Shown: one piece after another, positions 11,746 to 21,748 of the stretch | Position numbering within the stretch: the first letter of the stretch is position 1 | Layout of the letters: every line of letters starts with the position of its first letter | Assembly (NCBI GenBank): GCA_003988855.1 | Contig: QYAI01000024.1 | Span: forward strand, 186,001-250,000 | From: Arachnopeziza araneosa | Lineage: Eukaryota > Ascomycota > Leotiomycetes > Helotiales > Arachnopezizaceae | Reading direction: 5' to 3' | Length of the DNA stretch: 64,000 nucleotides | Position numbers and translations under genes: made by a program | Notes under the pieces: model-generated | Database searches by the model: none | What the model was told of the DNA's origin: nothing | The model's input: the letters and a program-made list of their open reading frames with translations, nothing else

Positions 11746-12098
11746 ATGTCTACCGATAATACAGCGAATCGCAATTCCCTCAGCTCCGTATGTTTATTTA
11801 AACCTTAGCTACATACATTCTGATATGCGTCTAGACAACACAAACTCCCGGAGAGGTCTCGGCTGAGCTCATTGCTGAGGTCGACAACTTGGTGAATACG
11901 CTTTCAAACAAACTTGCTGGCCTTTCGAGTGAGCTCTTTGCGCGAAGTCAGTTTACAGCTTTACTCGGTCTCCCTTCGGTCAACTGACAACAAAGCTAAC
12001 CAGCGGCTTTCATAGTGGATGATATGGCGCGTCGGATGGATAACTTGGAAACCTTGATACAACAGAATAAGACTGATCAAGACTCTACAAAGCAATAA
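11746..12098 (+). CDS. Heat shock factor-binding protein 1-like coiled-coil protein
   Basis: Three exons assembled by hand: 11746-11787, 11835-11946, 12016-12098; 78 aa. Donors are GTATGT and GTCAGT; the second acceptor was taken at 12015 because only it gives an open frame. The core reads ELIAEVDNLVNTLSNKLAG, then LSSELFAR, then MDDMARRMDNLETLIQ. This is the single helical heptad block of the HSBP1 family (typically 70-80 aa), whose members form trimeric coiled coils that bind and dampen heat shock factor. In fungi the same family has also been linked to WASH-complex-like assembly, so the role is not certain. It is too fragmented to appear as one long frame and could easily be missed by gene callers. 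Confidence 0.8.
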
Positions 12099-12365
12099 GC
12101 TGGTGAAGAAGAGCAACAGTTGATAGGGTCCCTGGGATATAATATTGCAGCGGGGGAGTTTACGGAGTTTTGGAACAGATAATCGGGCATTAAAATGGTA
12201 ACGAGACACAGCGTATTGCTAGTTTTGGTTATCAGGTTACTGGAGGATCTCACAACCGCGCAACAAAGATTTAGTAAACAGAAATATTGCTGTGAAACCT
12301 AAATTTGGTGTACTAACGCCAAACCCTGATGTTTTCCACCCAAACCTTCAAGTCGGTCCCGTATT

Positions 12366-13555
12366 TTACAGCTCAGACTTTCCACCAGTAACCTTGTCCA
12401 CAAACTTTCTGAGGATGTTGGTCTTGCTAGTGAACTCGTCAAGCTTGGCTGGAGCAAGACCACCCTTCTTCAAGATATTGTCGAGACGAGCTAGCTCTTT
12501 GGCAGCGTAATTATCGCTCTTTGACAATTTGCTGAAAACTTTCATATAGTATTCAGCGTACTTGTATTGGGCATCCTCCTTCAGTGATGCAGCAGCCTTG
12601 GTGGCTTCGGCAGCAACCTCAGCAATGCTTGAGCCTCCAGTGAATTTGGAGACAAGAGCGTCCAGAGCTTCAATAGTGCCGGCAACAGCATCAAGTCCTC
12701 CACCAGGCGCACGGTGAGTACCGGCCTTCTCATTCATGAAGGAGACCAGATCAGCCTCAGCCCGTCCACCATTGTATGCTTCCGGCTCGGTTGATCCCCT
12801 GGGAAAGAACTTGATTGTTGGGTATGATGTGACCCCTTGGTCCTTTGCGGTAGCCTTGGAGTTATCACCTTCAGCGTCGACCTTGGCGATAACAACGTTG
12901 GGTTCATTGACGAAATCTTGAGCAACCTTCTCCCAGATTGGTGCAAGAGATTTGCAATCTACATAAATCAGCAGGCATTCAACAGGAGATAGGAACTGTA
13001 AGACATACGACCACACCAAGGAGCAGTGAAAGCAACAATGACATCCTTGTCACTTCCAATCGTCTCTTTAAATGTCTTGTCGTTCAACATTTCAACCTGG
13101 GAAGCAGGAGCCTTGGCCTTCTTAGGCCTGACACCGGTCTTCTTGGTCAAGAACTCTGTCAAGCTCTCCAAGTCTCGTCCTCCATTATAATCTTCTGGCT
13201 TATCGCTCTTGCCGTCGAAAAACTTGATCGTCGGGAATCCTTGAATACCAAATCTCTTCCCCAACTCCTTCTCGCTATCAGCATCAACCTTAGCGATAGA
13301 TAACTTGTCCTTGGCGAAGGCGAAATCCTGGGCGAGTTGTTCATAGACAGGAGCAAGGGATTTGCAGTGACCACACCATGGTGCAAAAAACTCGACAAGG
13401 GCAGGCTTTCCAGAGATGGCAAATTTATCGAAGTTTGAAGGAATGAGATCGAGAACTGCGGAATTGTCATATGTTGGAGGTGGGACACTAGGCCCAGCAG
13501 CGAAAGTTGTACTGATTAAACCAGCCGTAGCTAGGAGGCTATTAACGAAACGCAT
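12366..13555 (-). CDS. Protein disulfide isomerase, ERp38/TigA type (two thioredoxin domains plus ERp29c domain)
   Basis: Forms and isomerises disulfides in the ER lumen. Two exons on the minus strand, 13555-13009 and 12958-12366, with a 50-nt intron (GTATGT donor) splitting the second active site; 379 aa. A signal peptide covers about residues 1-19 (MRFVNSLLATAGLISTTFAA). Thioredoxin domain a has CGHC at residues 61-64. Domain a' has CGHC at 181-184, rebuilt across the junction as PWCG|HCKSLAP. Each domain also shows the cis-Pro motif (FPTIKFF, YPTIKFF). The C-terminal ~110 residues are the helical ERp29c/D domain. The protein ends GGKSEL, a plausible but non-standard KDEL-type retention signal. 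A (GATT)n tract lies just upstream of the start codon. Confidence 0.92.
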
Positions 13556-13587
13556 TGTGAAGGAATATATTTTCTTGTCAGGTGAGT

Positions 13588-13616
13588 TTGATTGATTGAT
13601 TGATTGATTGATTGGT
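13588..13616. repeat. GATT tetranucleotide microsatellite
   Basis: About six to seven consecutive ATTG/GATT units in the 5' flank of the PDI gene, 30-60 bp from its ATG. Confidence 0.85.
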
Positions 13617-13805
13617 AGAATGTGGATGCAGGTCGGTCTGCCTTTATGTAGAAAGTCAGGAATGGATTTCTAATGCAGAAATGTGAAATCGTGTCCAGAT
13701 GGAGCTCTTGATTAGTTTGTGGCGGTGCTGCGCCTCAAGTGTGGCGCTAGCCCCTCCTGTTTCTCGCTAAAATAACATAGTGAGAATACTGTATGAGATA
13801 GATGA

Positions 13806-14091
13806 TTCAGTGCTACACAATCAATTTGGGCGATATCGAAGCATAAATTCAGACCTTTGAATTATCATGACTATAGTTGTAAATTCTTAGGGCTCTTAAC
13901 CCTTATAGATAACTTAATTATAGCTCGAGATGTCTATAAAGGATAACACAGCTCATGTCTAAAATTTGTTCTTAGATTTAGCGATGACGCCAGAATCTAA
14001 TCATGATGAAGTACCGTGAAATATATCCGTCCCAATTCTTCCTTTGGTTTCTTGATGGACGACAGATTTGTGATATCGTTGAATCGCAAAG
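13806..14091 (+). repeat. Dispersed direct repeat, copy 1
   Basis: About 285 bp that match 18502-18790 in the same orientation, at roughly 80 percent identity by eye. Many differences are transitions in which this copy has T or A where copy 2 has C or G. No long frame, terminal inverted repeat or poly-A end is evident. A left-flank motif (TGAGAATACTGTA) is shared with 18022-18034, about 470 bp before copy 2, suggesting a larger ancestral element interrupted there. Confidence 0.75.
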
Positions 14092-14834
14092 TCGGTAAAG
14101 CAGCACCAATCTAGATGAACACAAATCGATAATATTGTGAAACATGCATCGTGCATTTGGGAATACCTAAGCTTCAATAATTCAGTAAATTCCTTACAGG
14201 ACGTGATGTTATCCGAGGCTGAATTCAACCTGACTTCTTCATGTCAACTAGGCTTACAGGTGGAAACAATCACTTACTGGTACTGCTTCTGATATCCAAA
14301 TCTTCTAAGCTATTGAAACTTTTTGAATAATGGCCTTCTGTGTTTTGAAAGACGCAGAACTATATTCTAGTATTGGTTTCCTACTTTGCTCTATCTGTAT
14401 TCTCTGCATGTTAAGGTGTACATAGAGAATAGTTCGTTCTTTCAGGTGTTCTCGTTATGGGGTGTCGTGTGGAGAAGCCTATCCCAGTGAGCATCCTGAA
14501 TCCCGTAGTCCGGCTTCTTTTGGTGCTAGTCAATTGCGAGGGTCCTCGAATAGATTATCGATCCTAGTCCATGAGGATGTTCCCCATCTCGAGTTTCGCA
14601 AATGATGATGACTCATTACCTATCCGAACTGAACTCTCGTGAGTCCCTTTCATCTGACTCTTTCAATCAATCCCTTACATCCCCCTTCTCAAGCACATCC
14701 TGAAATCCCTATGTCACAAACACCCTTCGATTGCTCTTATTTCATCCTGGTTGCCTATTTATTTCTTGCGTGTTTCTTAGGATTCTGGTTTGGATTTAGT
14801 CCTCTTTTTGATTTCCCTTCTTTCATGCATGCCT
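14092..14834. other. Intergenic
   Basis: No gene recognised. The + strand becomes pyrimidine-rich towards the right edge. Confidence 0.4.
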
Positions 14835-15086
14835 TTAGGGTGTCCTGTGGATGAAGACAGAACTTTGCCATAAAATATGCCCGTCGTCAACGCCATGGAC
14901 TTTGGCTGACGACGAATTACTACCATCATGCCCTGCCAACCCACCACGAGGAACTGTGTCTTCGAGGGGTGTCTGCTCCGCTAGACGCTTCATTGCAGAA
15001 CGTGTTGACCGGGTGATTCGCTTGTTAGCATCGAGAGATGCCAACGGAGTAACAGGTCCAGAACGAGTGCTTTTGCGAGGAGGCAT
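14835..15086 (-). CDS. Small basic hypothetical protein (uncertain)
   Basis: An ATG at 15086 opens an 83-aa frame starting MPPRKSTRSGPVTPLASLDA and continuing with an Arg/Ser/Thr-rich segment (KRITRSTRSAMKRL). The N-terminal ~45 residues look like real nuclear-type basic sequence with SP/TP sites. The C-terminal part (GHILWQSSVFIHRTP) looks random. This may be a truncated gene, a first exon whose partner I cannot find, or a chance frame. No family recognised. Confidence 0.3.
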   Translation of the reverse strand: MPPRKSTRSGPVTPLASLDANKRITRSTRSAMKRLAEQTPLEDTVPRGGLAGHDGSNSSSAKVHGVDDGHILWQSSVFIHRTP

Positions 15087-17524
15087 TTTGAATTCAAAGT
15101 GCAAACAAGTTAGCGCTTTAGTTTTTGCACGCCAAGTGCTATACGTACGTGCTTAAAAGTTTTTGAAAATTTGAAAATTTTGGAACCTAAAGCACGAATA
15201 GATGTGGTTAACCAATAATTCGAAGTCGAATTGAATAGGGTTAAGTCTCGCTTGCTGGACTGCTGAGAGAAGGGAGAAGAGAAGAAGAGTTCTGAGCCGC
15301 GAAATCTTGGGGCCGATGGGGTCTCCCGTGCTCCTTCCTTCAACAGCATTTTTCCAGCAGAATTTGACGGAAGGCAATTTAGAGGACCAGTCATGAATAG
15401 ATGTAATTCTTGTTCTGCTATATCGTATTGTGTTAAGAGTTTTTCTCCAGAATCTACGTATTTTCTCCTATTTTCCCTATATATCTAGGTATATTCAAGC
15501 TGGAAAGCGTGCAGCAGCTTTCAAACGTGAATCCTGTCCGCACATATCGCAACTTCTGAGTCTATGACATTTCACGTATTAAACAAATATTTTGGTCAAT
15601 CTTTATTACTGATCCGACAAGAAATACCAGTCCGAACCCGTTGGTATCTAATTTTCGTGAGGTCTTCCTCTTTCCTTTCGTGTAGTCACGTGAGTTGGAA
15701 TTACTCGCTCATTCCCTCCTACATAGGCTACGTAGTATTTAAACCTCATTTGCATTTTCCCCCTTTCATTCTCTTTCTTTTTTTCTTTACGCCTGTCCAA
15801 AATTGTGAGTTCGGCCCAATCATCAAACACAACTATTCCGTCCTCATTTATCATTCCCATCCTCTTGGAAACATCACTCATGATTACCTTGCTTGCACAC
15901 TCAATCCGAATCTCGAAGAGACATTTCGAACTGCTGCAACGCTTTTCCAACACCTTTTCCATCTACCACGCCTTTAATCCATCCAGATTTCATCCAATTC
16001 TAAGTACTAACGCTTTATTTTAGGATTTTCGAACATCCAATCTCTTTGTTCGCCAGTAAGACTTCCCCATCTTTTGATTCTTCAATACCCTTTCCAGGTA
16101 CAAATAAAGTAGTTGCTTCATCTTTTACCAACCTTCCTTTCATCTCCCTTCCGCTTCATGTCATCTTTCTTTGCAGATGCAAAGCTAATCGATTGCTTAT
16201 AGATCCTACTTGTACGTATCCCATGCACTCAGAACCACCTGCATCCAACATCACTCTTCCCTACCACATGGCCACAGCAATTCTATGAAGGAGCACATTT
16301 ATGCTTAGCATTCGCGGCTTACCAACCTTTTCATCTACACTACTCCAGACCTTTCATTTCCTATCACAATACACACTGAGCTAGCACCTCAATACTCACC
16401 CATCCCCCTTCTTCGTCATATTTCATAATCAAATGCTAATGATTATCTTAGACAAACAATCTTCAAAGAGTAGGGCTCCTTTTCTTCTTTCCATGATCAA
16501 TAACAGCATTATGCTTTATGTCGCTTCTCCTTCTTCTCCCCTATGTTCTCAAATCAGCACGGACTCAAACTCTCTTCTACCCTTTTGTATCATATTGTAC
16601 CCAGCTTCAAGGAATGCTTCTTGCAGTCGGTTCCATGTTTGCCCTATCAAATACGACATCCCCGTCTTTAGATTTTCTTATGCAGTCTATCTGCGTTATG
16701 CTCTTTCCATCTGAGTTGTGTTCTTTTTATCTGAGTTGTGTTCTTTTCATCTGAGCCTATGTCTTTTCAATCTGACTTGCGTTCTTCCCATTTGTGTTGC
16801 TCCGAGTTATGCTCTTCTGATTTGTATTCTTCCAAGTTACCACCCAACCCACCCCCCAAGTTGCGTTTTCTTATTATGAAATTTGAATCTAAGCATTCGA
16901 TCTAACATCCAAGTCATTGCGGGTCGCAATCCTGATTCCAGCATTATTTCATGCTTCTCACTGCTATTTCATTACACCAAGGAATCGACTTGACTAGCTG
17001 AACTACAAACCTTTACATATTCCATCATATTCTTTATTACCACTTGTCAATTGAGTTCCGATCGCCATTGACTCAAATAAGAGATATGTCTTTCCAAGTC
17101 CGGGAAGTATACAATACTTTCTTGAAGGACATGTTAGAACGATATGCCTCCGAGGCGGTCAAAATTGGACTTCGCCAAAGCGTCAGGAAATCGTAAAGTC
17201 GAAGCTTGAATACCACAATCTTTACTGTACAAATGTCAATAAATACTCTCGACAATAAAAGATAAGTATCTAGAGCTCCGCATTTTAAGTTTTAAGTGCT
17301 TGTTTAAGATAAGTATTAACATTTTGCGGGGGGTTTGTTTTTTTGGTTTCGGCGAAGACGAATGAAAAATTCGGTTTTTTCCCCAGACATGCATCATGTT
17401 TATATTATTCGATAAGAAGTTTCCTATCGTCCTTCGGGATATTGTACGATGTCCAAGTAGTAAGACTTCAGTTTGGAAAATTTGAAAATTTTGATTCCAA
17501 CAATAACTAACATTTGAATTTAGC
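15087..17524 (+). other. Long gene-poor, pyrimidine-rich region; possible long UTR or non-coding transcript
   Basis: Over about 1.3 kb (roughly 15550-16850) the + strand is strongly enriched in C and T (runs such as CCCCCTTTCATTCTC), with no convincing coding frame on either strand. A CACGTG palindrome (TCACGTGA, 15686-15693) is followed by a CT-rich tract near 15760-15800, an arrangement typical of fungal promoters. Two sites (about 15165 and 17475) share an 18-nt A/T motif, GAAAATTTGAAAATTTTG. The region ends at a small coiled-coil gene, so it could be its promoter and 5' leader or an independent lncRNA. Confidence 0.4.
16690..16830 (+). repeat. Degenerate ~20-bp minisatellite
   Basis: About six imperfect tandem units of the type CATCTGAGTTGTGTTCTTTT, becoming more divergent to the right. 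It lies inside the pyrimidine-rich region. Confidence 0.7.
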
Positions 17525-17903
17525 ATGGCAGGAGGAAAGCGCAAGCATCGCGATGGAGGTGGTTATCAAGGGAACAAGCATCAAGTAAGCATTAAAAATC
17601 TTTGAACTTAGATATTCGACTGACATGTTTAACAGAAAGCTCAAGAAGAGCCGCAAGAATATCTGTCATACACTGCAGATCAAGTGATCTTGTAAGACAA
17701 TTCCAGATTAAAAGTTCAATGTTAACAGGAATAGACTTGAAGAACTCAGAAACAAGATCAAAGGCATTCGGACCGAGTTGGTAAAGCACATTGAGCAAAA
17801 AGAAACGGAGATTAGAGGATTGAAAGAAGACATGGACACTATTCTCACCGCGGCAAGAGCTGCAACGGTTGCGGTTTTGGCGGAAAAGAAAACCCAAAAA
17901 TGA
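17525..17903 (+). CDS. Small lysine-rich coiled-coil protein, family unknown
   Basis: Three exons read by hand: 17525-17584, 17636-17691, 17729-17903; 96 aa. Exon 1 is basic and Gly-rich (MAGGKRKHRDGGGYQGNK). Exon 3 is a clean charged coiled coil (LEELRNKIKGIRTELVKHIE, then KETEIRGLKEDMDTIL), ending AEKKTQK. The donors GTAAGC and GTAAGA are strong. The second intron is only 37 nt, near the lower limit for fungi. Without splicing it, the frame ends within ~30 codons and the coiled coil is lost, which supports the intron. I do not recognise the family; the basic N-terminus suggests a nuclear or nucleolar location (inference). Confidence 0.6.
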
Positions 17904-18501
17904 TTAAGGCACCAGAATAGCAGAAAGAAAATTCAAGTTTTTGCTCCTCGCCATTCTCATCTCCATATTTCCCCGCTAGCCGGTTTAGTATTTCCCCCCT
18001 TGATTCTTGCTTAAGATACACAATGAGAATACTGTACATGAGATAAACCGCGATAAACTTTGTGTGTGTCTTAATCAATGAAATTAGACATTACTCAGTC
18101 CGTTATCCACCCAGAATAGAATGTCAAGTACCGAAACGTCCCACGATAAGCTTGTAACTTACGCGAAGATAATTGCTTACTAATACTACTAGTACCAATC
18201 TTGATCTCCGATCCTTCTATCTTGTTTTAAACTATCAATATTATGGCCTCTTAATTTTTGATTTGAAACTCCCTTTCCGGTGTTATTTTAATGTCTTGCT
18301 CTCGCTTGTATTCTTCGCATCAGAAGGCCCAATAAAAAAATAGAATGGTCTTCTAGATTCATTCTTCAAGACTCCTCCATTAATAAGATCGATCTAATTG
18401 GGGGAACCAACAACGATCGGAACTCGGATATATTTGATCAGCAGGAGCAAGAGATAGAATTTCTATCAATGACACTAGGCGTAGCTACTTGAATGTGCTT
18501 G
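17904..18501. other. Intergenic with repeat fragments
   Basis: No gene. It contains the left-flank motif of the direct repeat (18022-18034). A ~35-bp segment (about 18408-18445, GATCGGAACTCGGAT...TTTGATCAGCAG) recurs near 31767-31800. Confidence 0.45.
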
Positions 18502-18790
18502 TCAGTACTACACGAGCAATTTGGGCGATATCGAAGCTTAAATTCAGACCTCTGAATTACCTATGACTATAGTTGCGAATTCTTAGAGCTCCTAACCCTT
18601 GCAGATAACTTAATTAGAGCTAGACATGTCTATAGAGGATAGCACAGCTTATGTGTTTAAATTTTGTCCTTAGACTTAGCAATAAGTCCAGAATCTAATC
18701 ATGTTGAAAGTACCGTGAAATTTGGCTATCCCCAATTCCTTCTTTGGTGCCTTGGTAGCAACAGATATGTGATGTCGTTGAATCGAGAGG
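18502..18790 (+). repeat. Dispersed direct repeat, copy 2
   Basis: Partner of 13806-14091, same orientation. This copy keeps more C and G at the variable positions. It ends about 125 bp before the start codon of the proline iminopeptidase gene, so it may supply part of that promoter. Confidence 0.75.
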
Positions 18791-18915
18791 TGCCACTGGC
18801 GAATAAGCGAGCCTCTAACTACGAGTATAACGCGGGGCACAATTGCAAGGCGGGCAAAAGTAGACGGAAACCAATTCGCGCCCATATACACGTCAAGAGC
18901 CAGGAACAAATCACA

Positions 18916-20158
18916 ATGGCACCTGTTTACCCTGCCTTGGCACCAAACAAATCTGGCCATCTACAAGTTTCCTCGGTGCATTCGATTTACTGGGAAGAAT
19001 GTGGGCTGTCAACTGGGGTGCCTATTCTTGTATGTACCTCCTTTTCCTCAATAAGTAGACCAGGTAAAGTGTGCCTGGCATAATTCAGTCTAGCTAATTC
19101 ACACAGTACTTACACGGAGGGCCTGGCGCGGGTATTGAGACGACAGACAGGTTAGCATCGGCTCTCAGAATGAGCAAGAGGAGCTAACGGACCAGGCAAT
19201 ATTTTGATCCATTACATTACCGTAGTGTTCTCTTTGACCAGCGTGGTTCTGGAAAATCAACTCCTCACGCTTCACTTGAAGATAACTCAACCTGGACCCT
19301 TGTCGCTGATATCGAGGCCCTCCGAGAATACCTCAAAATTGAAAAGTGGATCGTCTTCGGCGGATCTTGGGGCTCAACACTCTCTCTTGCATACTCCGAG
19401 AAACACCCTGAGAGATGCTTGGGTTTGATATTGAGAGGCATTTTCACGTTGAGAAGGTCGGAGCTCGAGTGGTTTTATCAAGCCGGTGCTGACTGGCTAT
19501 TCCCCGATTTTTTTGAACCCTACAAGGCGGCGATACCAATCGAAGAGAGAGGTGATATGATGAAAGCCTATTACAAAAGATTGATAGGAGATGATGAAGA
19601 AGAGACATTGAAATGGTAAGAATATCGTTGTTGAACAAGACATCAACTGATAATTTCATAGTGCTGGAGCCTGGTCGACTTGGGAGACAGCTACGAGCAA
19701 ATTGATTGTCGATCCTGAATATATCAAAAAAGCAAGTGATCCAAAATGGTGAGTTTGATATGCCTCCATCAACAACCATATACTCACCTTCCCTTAGGGC
19801 CCTGGCATTCGCAAGAATCGAGGTAGGACTCTCATCCTCCTGTCTTTTTCGTAATGAAATAGAAAATATTAATCCTAAGTCTTAGTGTCACTTCTTTAAT
19901 AACGCCGGTTGGCTCCGTGAAGGGCAGCTGATCGAAGAGGCTTATAAAATCAAACATCTTCCTATTACAATTATTCAAGGTAGATACGATGTTGTTTGCC
20001 CTGCAAAAACAAGTTGGGATCTGTATCAAGCCCTCGGGGGAGCAGAGAATAAGAGTGTGGAGTATTTAATCCTAGATTGTGGGCATAGTGCACATGAGAA
20101 CAAGATTGAGGAAGCACTGGTAGATGCGGTTGAGAGGTTCAAGTATCTCAAAGCTTAG
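18916..20158 (+). CDS. Proline iminopeptidase (alpha/beta hydrolase, peptidase S33)
   Basis: Releases N-terminal proline from peptides. Six exons: 18916-19029, 19107-19150, 19196-19615, 19662-19748, 19798-19822, 19886-20158; 320 aa, the normal length for this family. Every junction preserves frame, and all introns have GT/AG ends. Motifs in order: the oxyanion loop YLHGGPGAG; FDQRGSGKSTPHA; the nucleophile elbow GGSWGSTLSLAY (catalytic Ser in GGSWG); the acid region around QGRYDVVCPAK; and the catalytic His in DCGHSAHENK. No signal peptide, so cytosolic. It is flanked by repeats on both sides, but the gene itself looks intact. Confidence 0.9.
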
Positions 20159-20232
20159 GAGGCAACAATGGATGAAACAAGTACGATCGTTACATTATCG
20201 TTTGCCTTCTCTCTAAAATTATTTTAACTCAT

Positions 20233-20507
20233 ATGATAGTTATATTCCTTTGCTTACTTCAGCAAATATATGTGAATGCTGACAATAGCAAAAGTGAGTT
20301 ATCAAGATTAACATTACCACCAAAATCATAGAGTTTCTTACCTAAGTCATAAATCGCTTTACTGCTAGAGTCATGTATGGAGATCCTGCAAGGCAGATCC
20401 TTAAATAAGTAAGTTTCGCTGTTTTCTATAAAGACTTTTGTCTCTCTTTCACTTCCAACATACACTCGAACCACACACTTCAATTGCTTAGAAAAATAAC
20501 GAATCAT
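20233..20507 (-). pseudogene. Decayed protein-coding fragment, copy B
   Basis: On the minus strand an open frame of about 82 codons runs from 20507 to 20259, including KVFIENSETYLFKDLP, CRISIHDSSSKAIYDLGK and VNLDNSLLLLSAF. Its second half is the counterpart of copy A at 8462-8633. It has no plausible complete gene structure and ends against the epoxide hydrolase promoter. The parent family is not recognised; it could be an exon of a multi-copy fungal family. Confidence 0.6.
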
Positions 20508-20528
20508 TATTTCTCATTGTAAGACATC

Positions 20529-21748
20529 ATGGTTGACATTGAACCATTCACAGTGAGATCTCTAAGAACACACTATTGCTTCATACCTAACATAAAATCA
20601 TATCAACGCCCCAGACTCAGAGCTAAACTTGTTAAACCAAAAGCTCAGTCTGACTCGTCTACCAACAAATTTAGCAAATGCTGAATGGACTGAATCATCT
20701 GAGAACCTAGTCACTATTGACTTCCTAACGTCCACAATTAGATTCTGGAGAGAATCTTATTCCTGGCGGAGGGAGGAAGAATTGATAAACAAACTCCCGC
20801 GGTTTAAAACCACGCTGGCAGTTTCTGGGTTTGAAAGTGTCGATATCCACTTCGTACATTCTCCTTCTTCAAAATTAAATAGCATTCCTTTCTTGTTTCT
20901 CCATGGTTGGCCAGGATCCATCAACAGAATCTCCAAAGCCTTACCACTGTTAAATGATGCTGCATTCCACGTTGTCGCTCCATCTCTCCCAGGCTGGTTA
21001 TCATCGACGTCTCCTACACAAAAAGGATTCCATCTCCAGGAAACCGCAGAGTGTTTCCACAAATTGATGCTTAGACTTGGATATGAAAAGTACATTATCC
21101 AAGGTGGGGATTGGGGTGGTCATCTCGGCCGGATCCACGCTGCGAAGTACCCTCAAAATATACTCGGGTTGCATGTGAATCATTTCCCCATGCTATCAGC
21201 ACCCAGATGTATCTCACCGAATCACAAATACACCACCTTTGAAGAACATACCTTAGCTATTTTCCAGCACTGGAGCACGTATGAAAGTGCCTATCAGAAA
21301 ATTCAAGTCATGAAACCGCTCTCCTTCGGCACCGCTCTGCATGACTCTCCCATAAGCATGCTCTCCTGGATGTCAGACAAACTCTTCAGCTGGTCCGACT
21401 GCTGCCCCAAAAATCCTCTTGGGTATAAATGGACACCTACAGAGATAATAACCTTCACTTTGATCCATTATTTTGGGGACTTCGGCCCCACGGCTCCGTT
21501 TAGGATGTATGTGGAACATAGAATCGGTGAAGGGATGGAGGAAAAATATGTCACTGTCCTGACAGGTGTAAGCGCGTTTAAGGAAGAGGTCGAGATGGTA
21601 CCTAGATTCTGGGCCGAGGAGAAGGCCCATATCGTGTTCTGGAATGAACATGAGGTTGGAGGGCATTTGCTATGTATGAGCAACCGGGGGCGCTGGTTGG
21701 AGAATTGTTGACTTTGTGAAGACGATTGGTATTCGTGAAGTTGCTTGA
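20529..21748 (+). pseudogene. Epoxide hydrolase (EHN/alpha-beta hydrolase), probably a pseudogene
   Basis: The main frame (about 20605-21711) is a microsomal-type epoxide hydrolase. It has the EHN domain (QKLSLTRLP), the oxyanion motif HGWPGS, the nucleophile Asp in QGGDWGGHLG, and the base His in NEHEVGGH. Both ends fail. At the 5' end an ATG at 20529 gives MVDIEPFT followed by a GTGAGA donor, but the natural acceptor (CCCCAG before ACTCAGAG) puts the next exon out of frame by one base; only a later, poorer acceptor restores it. At the 3' end the frame is lost after GGHL. The expected AMYEQPGALVGEL is present one frame over, then VDFVKTIGIREVA in the third frame, ending at 21748. Two indels in 50 bases suggest decay. 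Sequencing error is the alternative. Confidence 0.7.

Noticed and set aside
18916..21748. Proline iminopeptidase plus epoxide hydrolase as a metabolic cluster
   Set aside because: No backbone synthase, transporter or regulator is nearby, and the hydrolase appears broken.
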